A stretch of 64,000 bases of DNA. It comes from Nitrogeniibacter aestuarii. GTDB taxonomy: Bacteria > Pseudomonadota > Gammaproteobacteria > Burkholderiales > Rhodocyclaceae. Both the position numbers and the translations under genes were made by a program. The notes under the pieces are model-generated. The model ran no database searches. It was not told the DNA's origin and saw only the letters and a program-made list of their open reading frames with translations. The stretch spans positions 3,410,001 through 3,474,000 of the forward strand of contig NZ_CP071321.1 in NCBI RefSeq assembly GCF_017309585.1, given 5' to 3'. Position 1 is the stretch's first letter; every line of letters begins with the position of its first letter. Below, piece by piece: positions 36,686-46,284 of the stretch.

Positions 36686-38757
36686 TCTTCCATTTGCGGC
36701 TCCGCCGCAGGCGTTTGTGTGACCTCGGAAAACAGTAGTGTCATCGTGGTACCAACGCCAGGTGCGCTGTCGACCACAATCTCTCCCCCCAGTGACAGCA
36801 AATACTGCCGGGCCTCGAACACCCCGATGCCCATCCCGCTCGACTTGGTCGTCTGAAACGGTTTGAAGAGCTGATGCCGGACGAATTCCGGCGTCATCCC
36901 GCACCCTGTGTCGGTCACCCGGACCACTGCCTTGCCGGCGCTATCCTGCGCCAAGCATGCCACCACCATACCATCGTCGTCAGTGGCGTCGAGGGCATTT
37001 TGCACAACATGCCCTATGACCCTCTCAAGCCGCTCCGGATTGGCTTTGACCCATAGCGGCTCGCTCTCGATCTCGAGCGACAGAAGCGGCCGATCATGGG
37101 ATTTCGACTTGCGAATCCGGCGCAGAATATCGCCCAGCTCCACCGGCTTATCCCGGTCAATGGCACTCTTTTTCTGCAGCTGCATCATCAGATGCCGCAT
37201 CTTCTGCTCGACATGAGCCACGGTCTCGAGCATGTCCGCCTGAAACTCGGGATTATCCTTGTGACGTTCTGCGTTCTTCAGCATGAGCGACAGCTGGGCA
37301 ACAAGGTTCTTGAGATCGTGAACCACAAAGGCGGACATGCGGTTGAATGCATCGAACTTTCGCGCCTCGATCAGCGCCTCTGCCACCTGCATCCGGGCCA
37401 GGTAACTGGCCGCCTGACGCTGGGCCGTCTTGAGCAGATCGAGCACCTCCCAGTTGATGTCGAAGGGTGTGCGCGGCGACAGAAGGACGACAAACCCGAT
37501 CAGTGCATCGCCCGAAATCAGCGGCACAACGAGCCATGCGTCATCGATGCCGTACAGCCACGACGGCAACTTGAAACCTTCGTAGGTACGCGGGCGCATC
37601 CGGTATTCCTCCAGATTCAGCACCCAGCCATGCTTTTCCATGAAGACGCAGGCAGGATCGTCCGCAGGCACCGCGATGTCGCAATCGGGCATGTTGAGCC
37701 GCGCCTTGACTCGCATGGTGCCATCGCCATCGGCCAGCCAAAGAGCCCCGCCAGCACTTTCCACCAGATCGGCAAGCGCGGCGATGGTCACCTGACTCAG
37801 GTCGTGCTCTTCGCCTGCATCCAGCGCGTTGGTGAATTTGAGCCACTCGGCACGGTAGTCGTAGCGATAGGGAAAAAGATGCTTGTTGATGAAGACACGC
37901 AGCCGGGCGCGCTGCGCGCCTGAAAACACGACCACACCGAAAGCGAGCAGACCAAAGAACAGCAAGGCCAGCTGCAGGGCACGCCCCCACTCCCCCCCGA
38001 AGTAGCGGACGTAATATCCCGCGCCCGCCACCAGCAACAGATAGGCGCCAGAGGCGGCCAGCGCGGTGGTGTGAAACGCCAGTTCGCGGGAAACGGCCAG
38101 CCTGATCGACCAACCAGGGACCCGCGCCGCGCTCGCTGCAATCAGTGGCAGCACCAGCGCATGCGCACTCCCCCGGATCGCCCAGGCATCCGGGTCGATC
38201 TGACCGAAAAGAAAGGCATCGGCGAACAGGTAGATATCGAAAACGGCGCTTGCACCGAGCGCCAGACACAGCGGCTTGAGCCCCCATCGGGACTCGGCTG
38301 GCAGGGTGCGATAGAGGTGCTCGGCGAGCACCAGCATGTAGATGCCGGAGAGGAGCTGGAGAAGAATGCTGTTCTGCGCTCCGTTGCCCAGAATCCCGAC
38401 GCCGCTCATGTCGATGAACACCGTGAGCATGCGCCCCCCGATCAGGGCGATCGTCATCAGTGCCGGCCAGCGCCTGTGCCGCACGTCAATCTGTCGGATC
38501 AGCTGGAGAACGAACCAGAACCAGGCGGCTTCACGGGCGATACCGGTCAGGACCGTCGCCAGTGAGGCATACGGCACGCCGCTGGCAAACAGGGCACTGG
38601 AGCCGCACCAGAACGCACTGGCCATGAGCGCCGCCAGCAGCGCGCCACCCGCACCACGCCCCCGCTGTGCAGCCAGGACATAAAGACCGAACAGGAAAAA
38701 CGCAATGGCCGCCAGGGCGTATCCCCAGACGGCCAGCTGAGCGGTGTCAGATATCAT
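36682..38757 (-). CDS. prsK: PEP-CTERM system histidine kinase PrsK
   Basis: A 691-residue membrane sensor kinase. The N-terminal half carries about eight to nine hydrophobic helices (for example LAVWGYALAAIAFFLFGLYVLAAQ), followed by a GAF-like region. The kinase core has the phospho-accepting His in FVVHDLKNLVAQL and an ATP-binding domain (VIGHVVQNALDAT, VTDTGCGMTPE, SSGMGIGVFEARQYL). It is the family partner of PrsR, sensing an unknown envelope signal. It overlaps prsR and follows epsB by 44 bases. Confidence 0.93.
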   Translation of the reverse strand: MISDTAQLAVWGYALAAIAFFLFGLYVLAAQRGRGAGGALLAALMASAFWCGSSALFASGVPYASLATVLTGIAREAAWFWFVLQLIRQIDVRHRRWPALMTIALIGGRMLTVFIDMSGVGILGNGAQNSILLQLLSGIYMLVLAEHLYRTLPAESRWGLKPLCLALGASAVFDIYLFADAFLFGQIDPDAWAIRGSAHALVLPLIAASAARVPGWSIRLAVSRELAFHTTALAASGAYLLLVAGAGYYVRYFGGEWGRALQLALLFFGLLAFGVVVFSGAQRARLRVFINKHLFPYRYDYRAEWLKFTNALDAGEEHDLSQVTIAALADLVESAGGALWLADGDGTMRVKARLNMPDCDIAVPADDPACVFMEKHGWVLNLEEYRMRPRTYEGFKLPSWLYGIDDAWLVVPLISGDALIGFVVLLSPRTPFDINWEVLDLLKTAQRQAASYLARMQVAEALIEARKFDAFNRMSAFVVHDLKNLVAQLSLMLKNAERHKDNPEFQADMLETVAHVEQKMRHLMMQLQKKSAIDRDKPVELGDILRRIRKSKSHDRPLLSLEIESEPLWVKANPERLERVIGHVVQNALDATDDDGMVVACLAQDSAGKAVVRVTDTGCGMTPEFVRHQLFKPFQTTKSSGMGIGVFEARQYLLSLGGEIVVDSAPGVGTTMTLLFSEVTQTPAAEPQMEE

Positions 38758-38801
38758 CGTTCAACGAATGAGCGCAAACGCGAGGGCAAGCCACGTGGTG
38801 T

Positions 38802-40184
38802 TTACTGCGCACCCTCTCCCGTCAACACGACGCGAACCGTTTCAGCCAGGACCACCAGATCCAGCAGCAAGGTGTGATTCTTGACGTAGTACAGGTCGTA
38901 CTGCAGTTTTTGCACCGCATCGTCCACCGACGCACCGTACTGGTAGCGAACCTGAGCCCAGCCCGTCACACCCGGCTTGACGCAGTGGCGAACCGCGTAG
39001 AACGGAATCTCGGCGGTCAGCTGATCCACAAAATACGGGCGCTCGGGGCGCGGGCCCACGAGACTCATGTCGCCGATGAGCACATTGAACAGCTGGGGCA
39101 ATTCATCGATACGCAGCTTGCGGATCAGCCGGCCGATCCGCGTCGTGCGGTCGTCATTGGCCGAAGCCCACTTGGGCTTGCCGTCTTTTTCGGCGTCGGT
39201 GCGCATGCTGCGGAATTTGGTCACCTTGAACTGGCGGCCATTCTGGCCGACGCGGATCTGGCGATAGAACACCGGCCCGCGATCCTCGATCACGATCGCC
39301 AGCGCGGTAACAAGCATGACCGGCAGCGCAAGCACCAGCAAAATAAACGACGCCACCAGATCGAAGAAGCGCTTGACCACGGTTCTCATGAGCCCCTGGC
39401 GGAAGCCCTCTCCATAGATCAGCCAGCTGGCGCGCAGCGAATCGATCCGGACCTGGCCACGGGCACGCTCGTAAAACGATGACAGATCGAATACGCGAAC
39501 ACCGCGCATCTTGCAATCGAGCAATTCGCGCAGCGGCAGCACACCGCCACGACGCTCCCGAACCGCGACAATGATCTCGTTCACACTTTCTTCATCAACG
39601 AGATCAAGCAGTTGTCGCCCCTGAAAGACGGATTCATGGGCGACGGTGATCTGCTCGTCGTTGCCGGACGGCATGAAACCCACCAGTTGCATGCCACGCA
39701 GTGAAGGATCGCCCAGGGCGGACGCAACCGCTTTGGCTTCATCACCCGTGCCGAAAACGAGCACTCGGCGGCTGAGCATGGCGCTTCGCGGGCCGCGATT
39801 GGAAAACGCGCGCATCGCCAGCATGAGCCCCAGCACCATCAAGACAGACATCTCGACAGCCTCGGAAGCAAATTCGCCCCACGGCAGCACACTGAAGACA
39901 GCGTAGGCGACAGGAATGCTGACAAACACGCCGACGAGCACGCGTGCGATGACGTCCTTGAAACGCTGCCCCGCAACGGGTCGGTAAAAACCCGTCACCC
40001 CGTTGAGCACGACCATGGCCATGGCAAACAGCAGCGCGGACGGCAGCACCGTTCGCCAGGCATCGACCCCCGCCTCCGGTTGAAGTACCACCGCCAGCAT
40101 GACGCCAACGAACAGGATGAGCACGTCGGAGGCGATCTGAACCAGGGTGTGCGTCGGGAAATAGTGACTGAATATTTTCAGCAT
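38802..40184 (-). CDS. Undecaprenyl-phosphate sugar phosphotransferase, EpsB family
   Basis: A 460-residue membrane enzyme that starts exopolysaccharide synthesis by loading the first sugar-phosphate onto undecaprenyl phosphate. Its N-terminus has several helices and a Rossmann-like nucleotide domain (RRVLVFGTGDEAKAVA). The C-terminal bacterial sugar transferase domain has KRFFDLVASFILLVLALPVML, FKVTKFRSMRTDAE, LRKLRIDELPQL-NVL and MSLVGPRPERP. The family is linked to exosortase systems. The frame opens at 40268, but the ATG at 40184 has GGAG upstream and a natural N-terminus. It heads the long minus-strand run. Confidence 0.92.
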   Translation of the reverse strand: MLKIFSHYFPTHTLVQIASDVLILFVGVMLAVVLQPEAGVDAWRTVLPSALLFAMAMVVLNGVTGFYRPVAGQRFKDVIARVLVGVFVSIPVAYAVFSVLPWGEFASEAVEMSVLMVLGLMLAMRAFSNRGPRSAMLSRRVLVFGTGDEAKAVASALGDPSLRGMQLVGFMPSGNDEQITVAHESVFQGRQLLDLVDEESVNEIIVAVRERRGGVLPLRELLDCKMRGVRVFDLSSFYERARGQVRIDSLRASWLIYGEGFRQGLMRTVVKRFFDLVASFILLVLALPVMLVTALAIVIEDRGPVFYRQIRVGQNGRQFKVTKFRSMRTDAEKDGKPKWASANDDRTTRIGRLIRKLRIDELPQLFNVLIGDMSLVGPRPERPYFVDQLTAEIPFYAVRHCVKPGVTGWAQVRYQYGASVDDAVQKLQYDLYYVKNHTLLLDLVVLAETVRVVLTGEGAQ

Positions 40185-40490
40185 CTTTGGACTCCGCGTG
40201 GAACCCGGCATTCTATCCGTTTGGCACGCATTAGTATCGTTTGGCATAACGATACCCGACGCATCCAAACGCTCTCGTGATCCACATCACACGGTGACAG
40301 CGAGACACCGCAGAAGCAATGGGATTGCCGCCGGAGCCTCCCAAAGAAGTCACAAACAAACGTTTGAGTACCTTGCGCGCATGACGCAGGCGGAACGCAC
40401 GACTAGAATCGACGGAAAAACACCGTCGTCAGGCATGCTGGCCAGTCGCAACATGCAACGTCGAGACATCGAAACCCAACGTTACAGACA
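40185..40490. other. Divergent intergenic region between epsB and the HD-GYP gene
   Basis: 306 bases without a gene. It contains the dyad at 40234-40255 and a small hairpin (CGACGG at 40410-40415 with CCGTCG at 40423-40428) before the HD-GYP gene. I see no good sigma-54 box here; TGGCACG at 40221 has no matching GC at the -12 position. Confidence 0.6.
40234..40255 (-). promoter_or_regulatory. Perfect inverted repeat upstream of epsB, candidate operator
   Basis: GTATCGTT (40234-40241) and AACGATAC (40248-40255) form an 8-bp perfect dyad around TGGCAT, about 50 bases before the epsB start. A second GTTTGGCA half, 20 bases away (40219 and 40239), is repeated in the same direction. This is a plausible regulator site for the polysaccharide/PEP-CTERM run. 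The binding protein is unknown. Confidence 0.5.
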
Positions 40491-41639
40491 ATGCATCAGC
40501 CCCCACCGGAAGTCGATACCCTGTCGCCGATTGACAACATCAATACGCGCCTGGTGGATTCCTTTGTCCAGCGCTCCTTGCCCGACATCCTCGCACCACT
40601 GCAAGCCACGCTGACACTGCGCATGACGCACCCGTGCCGACTCGCCCTGTTGTGGCTGGACGCGCAGAAAACCCGGATCGCTTCGCGCATCGACGCCAAC
40701 GGGCATGAGCCCATCAGCGCTGAAAACACGCCCTGCCGCATCGATGAGAGCGTCACTCTGCGCGAATGCCTTGCCCAGGACCGTCCGGCACGGCAACCGA
40801 ACCTGAAAGACCCGGTGATTGCCTGGCTGGCCAGCGACACCTGCCTGCCGCTCGTCTGCCTGCCCCTGCGCCGGGGCAAGTCGCCACTGGGGTTTCTGGT
40901 GATCATGCACCGCGCCAGTCACCCGCTGAATGAAGCCACCGAAAACGAACTGATGACCTGGCTGCCCATGGCAGCTTCGCTGGTGGTGCGGGAGATCGAT
41001 GCCATCTTCGGCCTGTTCGGTGCGGTCCGCTTTGCGCGCGACTTCACGCTCATGCGTGACACCGAAACCGGTCAGCACCAGTTGCGCCTGGGGGGCTACG
41101 CGGGGCTACTTGCCGAGCGGCTGCAAAGCGCTCACGGCCTAGGCGACCGATTTGCCCCCGAAATCGCGCTCTACGCCCCGCTTCACGACATCGGCAAGAT
41201 TGGCATCCCGGATGAGATTCTGCTCAAACCCGGGAGCTTCGATGCGTCGGAACGGGAAACCATGCAAGCGCATGTCACCAAGGGCTCGGCACTCATCGAC
41301 CGGCTCATCGACGACTTCGGTCTGACCGAAAATCCACGCATTGACACTTTGCGCAGCATTGTCGCCTTCCATCACGAGTATCTCGACGGCAGCGGCTATC
41401 CCGAGGGCCGCATGGGTGACGACATTCCGCTGGCAACACGCATCATCACCGTGTCGGACATCTTCGACGCACTGACCAATGTGCGCGCCTACAAGAAACC
41501 CTGGTCAATCGACGAAGCGTTTGACCAGTTGCGCAAGATGGCAGGCAAACAGCTCGACAAGGAATGTGTCGACGCGTTCGTGAGCGAACGCAAGCAGCTC
41601 ACCTCGTTGTGGAACCACTACGCCGCTCACGGCGTTTGA
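40491..41639 (+). CDS. HD-GYP domain phosphodiesterase with N-terminal GAF-like domain
   Basis: A 382-residue protein with a GAF-like sensor region (about 40-170) and an HD-GYP domain. The metal motif HD lies at 232-233 (APLHDIGKIGIP), HHEYLDGSGYP at 294-304 carries the intact GYP, and DIFDALTNVRAYK follows. HD-GYP enzymes degrade cyclic di-GMP, so this may counter biofilm or exopolysaccharide production governed nearby. It is divergent from the epsB run. No membrane helix is seen. Confidence 0.88.
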   Translation: MHQPPPEVDTLSPIDNINTRLVDSFVQRSLPDILAPLQATLTLRMTHPCRLALLWLDAQKTRIASRIDANGHEPISAENTPCRIDESVTLRECLAQDRPARQPNLKDPVIAWLASDTCLPLVCLPLRRGKSPLGFLVIMHRASHPLNEATENELMTWLPMAASLVVREIDAIFGLFGAVRFARDFTLMRDTETGQHQLRLGGYAGLLAERLQSAHGLGDRFAPEIALYAPLHDIGKIGIPDEILLKPGSFDASERETMQAHVTKGSALIDRLIDDFGLTENPRIDTLRSIVAFHHEYLDGSGYPEGRMGDDIPLATRIITVSDIFDALTNVRAYKKPWSIDEAFDQLRKMAGKQLDKECVDAFVSERKQLTSLWNHYAAHGV

Positions 41640-41645
41640 GGCGGC

Positions 41646-42596
41646 CTACCCCTGCGCGAGCCGTGCTTGCAGGTCGGTGCAGATGGCCGCAACCGCCTCC
41701 GTTGCCTGAGGGAAGAAACCACCCAGGATCGCGAAGCCATGAACCATGCCCGCAAATTCGCGATAGACCACGTCGCAACCTTCAGCGCGACAGCGCTCGG
41801 CAAAGGCCGCGACGTCATCCGTGAGCGGATCGCATTGAGCAGTCACAAAGCTCATCGGCGGCAATCCGGCGAGTGACTGGGCATTCATCGGCGAGGCACG
41901 CCAGTCTGCGGCCTCACCCCCGGGCAGATAGCGCTCGAAAAACCACTCAAGACTGTCCTTGTCGAGAAAATAGCCCTCGCCGTAGGTCTCGCGACTGGGG
42001 CGATCACTCAGTATCTGGGTGCACGGATAGATCAGCACCAGGTGTTTGAGCGCGGGCAGGACCTGCTCGTCGCGACGTTTGAGTGCAACGGCCAGCGTCA
42101 GGTTACCCCCCGCGCTATCACCGCCAAGGGCAACCGCGTCCGGCTCAATCTCGAGCAAATCCGCGTTTTCGATACTCCAGTCCACCGCCAGCGCAACATC
42201 GAGATAGCCCGCCGGGAACGGATGTTCAGGCGCGAGACGGTAATCTACGGACAGCACCGCAACCGCGGCACCGTTGGCAATCTGGCGACAGAAAACGTCG
42301 TAACTTTCCAGATCTCCGATACACCAACCGCCCCCATGGCAGAACACGAACAAGGGCAATCGCTCGCCTGCATGCGCCTGAATGGGGCGATACAGCCGTG
42401 CCATCAAGACGCTGCCGTCCGCACGCGGGATCGGCACCTCGGTCACCGACGTGACAGCGGGCGTCTCCGGGCGGAACGCGTAGGCCAGCTTCTGGAACGA
42501 GTGACGCGCCTGGCGCTCGTCGAGTTGGGCAAAGCGCGGCGCACCCACGCGGTAAACCATGTCAAGCAGACTTTGGGCTTTGGGGTCGAGCGGCAC
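41646..42596 (-). CDS. Alpha/beta hydrolase, hormone-sensitive-lipase-type esterase
   Basis: A 316-residue esterase with the oxyanion motif HGGGWCIGD, the nucleophile elbow GGDSAGGN, the acid in TAQCDPLTDD and the His in GMVHGFA. These enzymes hydrolyse short-chain esters or phenyl esters; the substrate is unknown. It starts with GTG at 42596 and has GGAG 8 bases upstream. It lies just upstream of the aromatic catabolic block and converges with the HD-GYP gene. Confidence 0.88.
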   Translation of the reverse strand: MPLDPKAQSLLDMVYRVGAPRFAQLDERQARHSFQKLAYAFRPETPAVTSVTEVPIPRADGSVLMARLYRPIQAHAGERLPLFVFCHGGGWCIGDLESYDVFCRQIANGAAVAVLSVDYRLAPEHPFPAGYLDVALAVDWSIENADLLEIEPDAVALGGDSAGGNLTLAVALKRRDEQVLPALKHLVLIYPCTQILSDRPSRETYGEGYFLDKDSLEWFFERYLPGGEAADWRASPMNAQSLAGLPPMSFVTAQCDPLTDDVAAFAERCRAEGCDVVYREFAGMVHGFAILGGFFPQATEAVAAICTDLQARLAQG

Positions 42597-42960
42597 GCGA
42601 GTATCTCCGGGGGGCGGCAGGGGCCGTCAGCGAGCGACGCATCAGGGCCGGAGCGGCGAAACGTGCGCGACGGCGAATCGAGCGGACCGGTCCGGGCCCG
42701 CACGTTCGAATCATCAACTGAGCGCGGATTTTACAAGAAGACGGCCGACGTCGGCTTGGCCCCTCGTCGTCCCTTGGCCATGAAACGATCAGCCGATGTC
42801 TCGCGCTCCCCCTGATGCAGTCGTCGCGCGCTCCAGCGCGAAAACTCCCGAATGAGCACGAGCGCGAGTTAGCCGGCTGAAAACCGGCCGGATGGGCTCT
42901 GCCTCAGTCACCCCCAATTAGACGCGCCGATGGACGAGCGCGAGATCCAGTCGATGGAGA
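42597..42960. other. Intergenic region between esterase and pobA
   Basis: 364 bases with no convincing gene. It includes the esterase ribosome site and a short hairpin near 42871-42888 (GCCGG/CCGGC), which has no T-run. No other structure is seen. Confidence 0.5.
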
Positions 42961-44148
42961 TCAAACGAAACTCGCGTCAAACGGCAACCCGACGTAGTTC
43001 TCTGCGATGGTCGTCTGACCGGCCGTGGAGCTGAGGAGGTAATCCAGTTCAGCCAGCTGGATCTTGTGGGCAATCGGGTCCTCGCCGAAATCGTGCATCA
43101 ACTGGGTGAACCACCACGAAAAACGCACGGCGGCCCACACACGACGCAAGGCGGTCTCTGAATATCGATCAAGGAGATCCTCACGGCCCTGCTCGTAGTA
43201 GGCAATCAGTGCCGTGGACAGGTAGTACATGTCCGATGCGGCCAGGTTGAGCCCCTTGGCGCCGGTGGGCGGAACGATATGACCGGCGTCCCCGACAAGG
43301 AACAGGTGGCCGAAGCGCAAGGGTTCAGCCACGAAGCTGCGCAGCGGGGCGATGCTTTTTTCAATCGAGGGCCCCGTCACCAGCTCGCTGTCCATGGTGG
43401 CAGGCAGACGCTTGCCCAACTCGTCCCAGAACCGATCATCCGACCAGTCCTCGACCTTCTCGTTCAGCCCCACTTGCAGGTAATAGCGACTGCGGCTTGT
43501 CGAGCGCATCGAACACAGTGCGAAGCCGCGCGGATGGTAGGTGTAGATGAGCTCTTCATGAACGGGCGGCGTGTCGGACAGCAAGCCCAGCCAGCCAAAG
43601 GGATACAGCCGCTCGTACTCGGTGATCATCTCGGGGGGCACGGCGGCGCGTGAGGCACCATGGTATCCGTCGCAACCGGCAATCCAGTCGCATTCGACGG
43701 TCACGGATTCGCCCTCCTTGTTGAAGGACAGCCGTGGGCTGCCTTCCAGGAACCCCGCCGGCGCCACGTCGGACGCCTCGAATACGATAGTGATATGAGG
43801 ATCGGTCAGCACGGCGTCGTACAGGTCGCGGGTCAACTCGGTCTGTCCATAGACCATGACCTGTTTGCCGCCGGTCAAGGCCGCCATGTCGATACGTTCC
43901 AGGCGTCCATCGAAGGCCAGCACGATGCCATCGTGAAGCAGACCTTCCCGATCCATGCGCTCACCCACGCCGGCCTGGCGCATCAGATCGGCCATCCCCT
44001 GCTCGAGGATCCCGGCCCGGATGCGCCCCTCTACGTGCGCGCGTGTCTGTCGTTCGAGGATCACGCTGCGGATGCCGTGCTGGCTCAGCAGGCGCGCCAG
44101 ACACAGTCCGGAGGGTCCGCCACCGATGATGCCGACTTGCGTTTTCAT
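42961..44148 (-). CDS. pobA: 4-hydroxybenzoate 3-monooxygenase
   Basis: A 395-residue flavoprotein, one residue longer than the classical PobA. It hydroxylates 4-hydroxybenzoate to protocatechuate with NADPH and O2. The FAD motif VGIIGGGPSGL comes first. RIRAGILEQG, the WIAGCDGYHGASR NADPH/FAD region and GDAGHIVPPTGAKGLNLA follow. The start is the ATG at 44148, behind GGAGAGAG. It is divergent from the AraC-type regulator, as in many pob loci, and delivers protocatechuate to the lig genes. Confidence 0.95.
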   Translation of the reverse strand: MKTQVGIIGGGPSGLCLARLLSQHGIRSVILERQTRAHVEGRIRAGILEQGMADLMRQAGVGERMDREGLLHDGIVLAFDGRLERIDMAALTGGKQVMVYGQTELTRDLYDAVLTDPHITIVFEASDVAPAGFLEGSPRLSFNKEGESVTVECDWIAGCDGYHGASRAAVPPEMITEYERLYPFGWLGLLSDTPPVHEELIYTYHPRGFALCSMRSTSRSRYYLQVGLNEKVEDWSDDRFWDELGKRLPATMDSELVTGPSIEKSIAPLRSFVAEPLRFGHLFLVGDAGHIVPPTGAKGLNLAASDMYYLSTALIAYYEQGREDLLDRYSETALRRVWAAVRFSWWFTQLMHDFGEDPIAHKIQLAELDYLLSSTAGQTTIAENYVGLPFDASFV

Positions 44149-44298
44149 GTCTCTCTCCACAAAGGGCTGTTGTTTTGGTCAGTCCAGCGTAGCCATCCGA
44201 AGGCCTGGTCGCTTGCACTGAGGGGAGAGAACACTTGCACTTTTGAAAACACCGGACATTGCCTAAACTGATGAAAACCCCTTGTCCGAGAGGGCTTC

Positions 44299-45171
44299 AT
44301 GCCAAGTCATGCCATTCCGAAATATCAGCTATACGGAGAAAAATCCCTGTGGGTAACCCCGGAGCCCATGCATTTCGAGACAATCCGGGCAAGAAGCGAA
44401 TTGCATAATTGGGAAATTGACACCCACAGTCACGACGGATTGACCCAGATCTTGCATCTGGCCTCCGGACACGCGCACATGACGCTTGAAACCCGACAGA
44501 TCGAGCTTTCGCCCCCCTGCCTTGTGCTCATCCCCGCCGGGTGTGTGCATGGCTTTCATTTTTCCCCGGATATCGACGGACACATCATCAGCATTCCGCT
44601 GGGCATCCTGAGGGACATGCTGGCCCTGTCGCCAGACCTGCACGCCGCACTGGAGAAGGCGGCGCACCATCCGCTGTCACCGCTGCCGGACGCCCGCGCC
44701 TGGCTGTCCCGCTGCATTCGCCAGTTCGGCGTCGAATACCGCAGTCGCGCCGCCGGTCGCCTGAACATGATGACCGCCCTGCTCACCGAAGTTCTCGTCT
44801 GGCTTGCCCGTGCCGAGCAGGCCAGCCAGCCCGCCGCTGACAACCGCCAGCACGGGCGTCTGGTCCGCTATCGCCGGCTTATCGACGAGCACTTCCGGGA
44901 GTGGCAGCCGGTCGGCTTCTATGCGCAACGTCTGGGGGTCAGCCCGGCACAGCTCAACAACACCTGCCGCTCGGAAACCGGGCAGAGCGCGAAGGCGCTC
45001 ATCCATGAACGCCTCATGCTCGAAGCACGCCGGCTGCTGGTCTACACCGCCCAGGACATCACCAGCATCGCCCTGACGCTGGGTTTTGAGGATCCGGCCT
45101 ATTTCACCCGGTTCTTCACTCGCCTGGCGGGGATGTCGCCATCGGCGTTCCGGCGCAGGCACGCGGCCTGA
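44299..45171 (+). CDS. pobR: AraC-family regulator, PobR-like
   Basis: A 290-residue protein with an N-terminal cupin-like sensor (HSHDGLTQILHLASGHAHM) and a C-terminal AraC DNA-binding domain (FYAQRLGVSPAQLNNTCRSETGQSA, then ITSIALTLGFEDPAYFTRFFTRLAGMSPSAFRR). It is divergent from pobA with 150 bases between, so it most likely activates pobA in response to 4-hydroxybenzoate, as AraC-type PobR does. GAGAGGG precedes the ATG. Confidence 0.85.
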   Translation: MPSHAIPKYQLYGEKSLWVTPEPMHFETIRARSELHNWEIDTHSHDGLTQILHLASGHAHMTLETRQIELSPPCLVLIPAGCVHGFHFSPDIDGHIISIPLGILRDMLALSPDLHAALEKAAHHPLSPLPDARAWLSRCIRQFGVEYRSRAAGRLNMMTALLTEVLVWLARAEQASQPAADNRQHGRLVRYRRLIDEHFREWQPVGFYAQRLGVSPAQLNNTCRSETGQSAKALIHERLMLEARRLLVYTAQDITSIALTLGFEDPAYFTRFFTRLAGMSPSAFRRRHAA

Positions 45172-45218
45172 GTGCACCGACACCGGCCACGCTGGCGGCG
45201 CCGATGCCCCCTGCCCGA

Positions 45219-46214
45219 TCAGAACTCTTCGGTATCGATCTCGGCCTGCGTGGCCGCGTTGTAGCGAGGCCCGTGGACGGTCTCGCCGTTGATCAACGAT
45301 CCGGCACGTTCGAGCACCTCATCGGCCAGCGCGAGCTCAGCCGCCGCAATGTTTTCTTCCAGATGCGCGATCGAGGTGGTGCCGGGAATCGGCAGAATAT
45401 GCGCCCCCTGCGCGAACAACCAGGCCAACGCAAGCTGGGCCGGAGTGCATCCGGCCTCGCGGGCCAGTGCGCAAAAGGCCGGCAGCAAGCTCAGATTGTC
45501 TGTCAGCGCCGCGGCCTGAAAACGTGGCATACCCCGGCGAATGTCCTTGGTATCGAGCGCATCGACATCGGAGGCGCTGTGCAGCGCGCCGGCGAGGAAG
45601 CCGCGCCCGAGCGGGCTGAACGCCACGAACGCAACCCCCAGGTCACGACAGGACTCAAGCACCGCGATCTCGGGGTTTCGCGTCCACAGCGAATACTCGG
45701 TCTGCAGCGCGGTCACCGGATGCACCGCATGCGCCTTGCGCAGGGTCTGCGCCGACACTTCGGACAGGCCGATCGCGCGGATCTTGCCTTCCGTCACCAG
45801 GTCAGCCAAGGCCCCCACGCTGTCTTCGATGGGTACCTGACGATCCCAACGGTGCAGGTAATAGAGGTCGATCACGTCGGTCCGCAAGCGCTGCAAGGAC
45901 GCTTCGCAGGTACTTTTGAGCGTCTCGGGCCGACCGTCGATGACGCGCTTGCCCGCCACGCCGGTCATGCCGCATTTGCTCGCCAGCGTGAAACGGGATC
46001 GATGCTCCGCCAGGACCTGCCCGACCAAGGTCTCGTTGGCGCCAAACCCGTAGAGCGCCGCCGTATCGAAGTGGGTCACCCCCAGATCAAGTGCGCGCAG
46101 CAACAGCGCGCCCCCCTGTTCGGGCGGCGGGGGCGTCCCGTAGGCGTGACTCAGATTCATGCAGCCCAGCCCCATGGCCGAGACGCTGAACGGACCGAGT
46201 GTGCGTTGATGCAT
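45219..46214 (-). CDS. Aldo/keto reductase
   Basis: A 331-residue oxidoreductase with the AKR tetrad: Asp/Tyr in HFDTAALYG, Lys in LASKCG, His in YYLHRWD. NADP-binding sequence is near SPLGRGFL and IPGTTSIAHLEEN. The ATG at 46214 has GAGG 9 bases upstream; the frame opens at a TTG at 46229. It lies after ligC on the same strand, with 70 bases between. A role in the protocatechuate pathway is unproven; it may reduce an aldehyde by-product. Confidence 0.85.
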   Translation of the reverse strand: MHQRTLGPFSVSAMGLGCMNLSHAYGTPPPPEQGGALLLRALDLGVTHFDTAALYGFGANETLVGQVLAEHRSRFTLASKCGMTGVAGKRVIDGRPETLKSTCEASLQRLRTDVIDLYYLHRWDRQVPIEDSVGALADLVTEGKIRAIGLSEVSAQTLRKAHAVHPVTALQTEYSLWTRNPEIAVLESCRDLGVAFVAFSPLGRGFLAGALHSASDVDALDTKDIRRGMPRFQAAALTDNLSLLPAFCALAREAGCTPAQLALAWLFAQGAHILPIPGTTSIAHLEENIAAAELALADEVLERAGSLINGETVHGPRYNAATQAEIDTEEF

Positions 46215-46284
46215 GCGCGTGTGCCTCAAGCAATGGAAACAGCGCCCGCCTCAGGCACGGCGCCGTCCGGAGAACCTAAACCGC

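Noticed and set aside
40219..40240. TGGCACG upstream of epsB as a sigma-54 promoter
   Set aside because: No GC at the required -12 position, and it points away from epsB.
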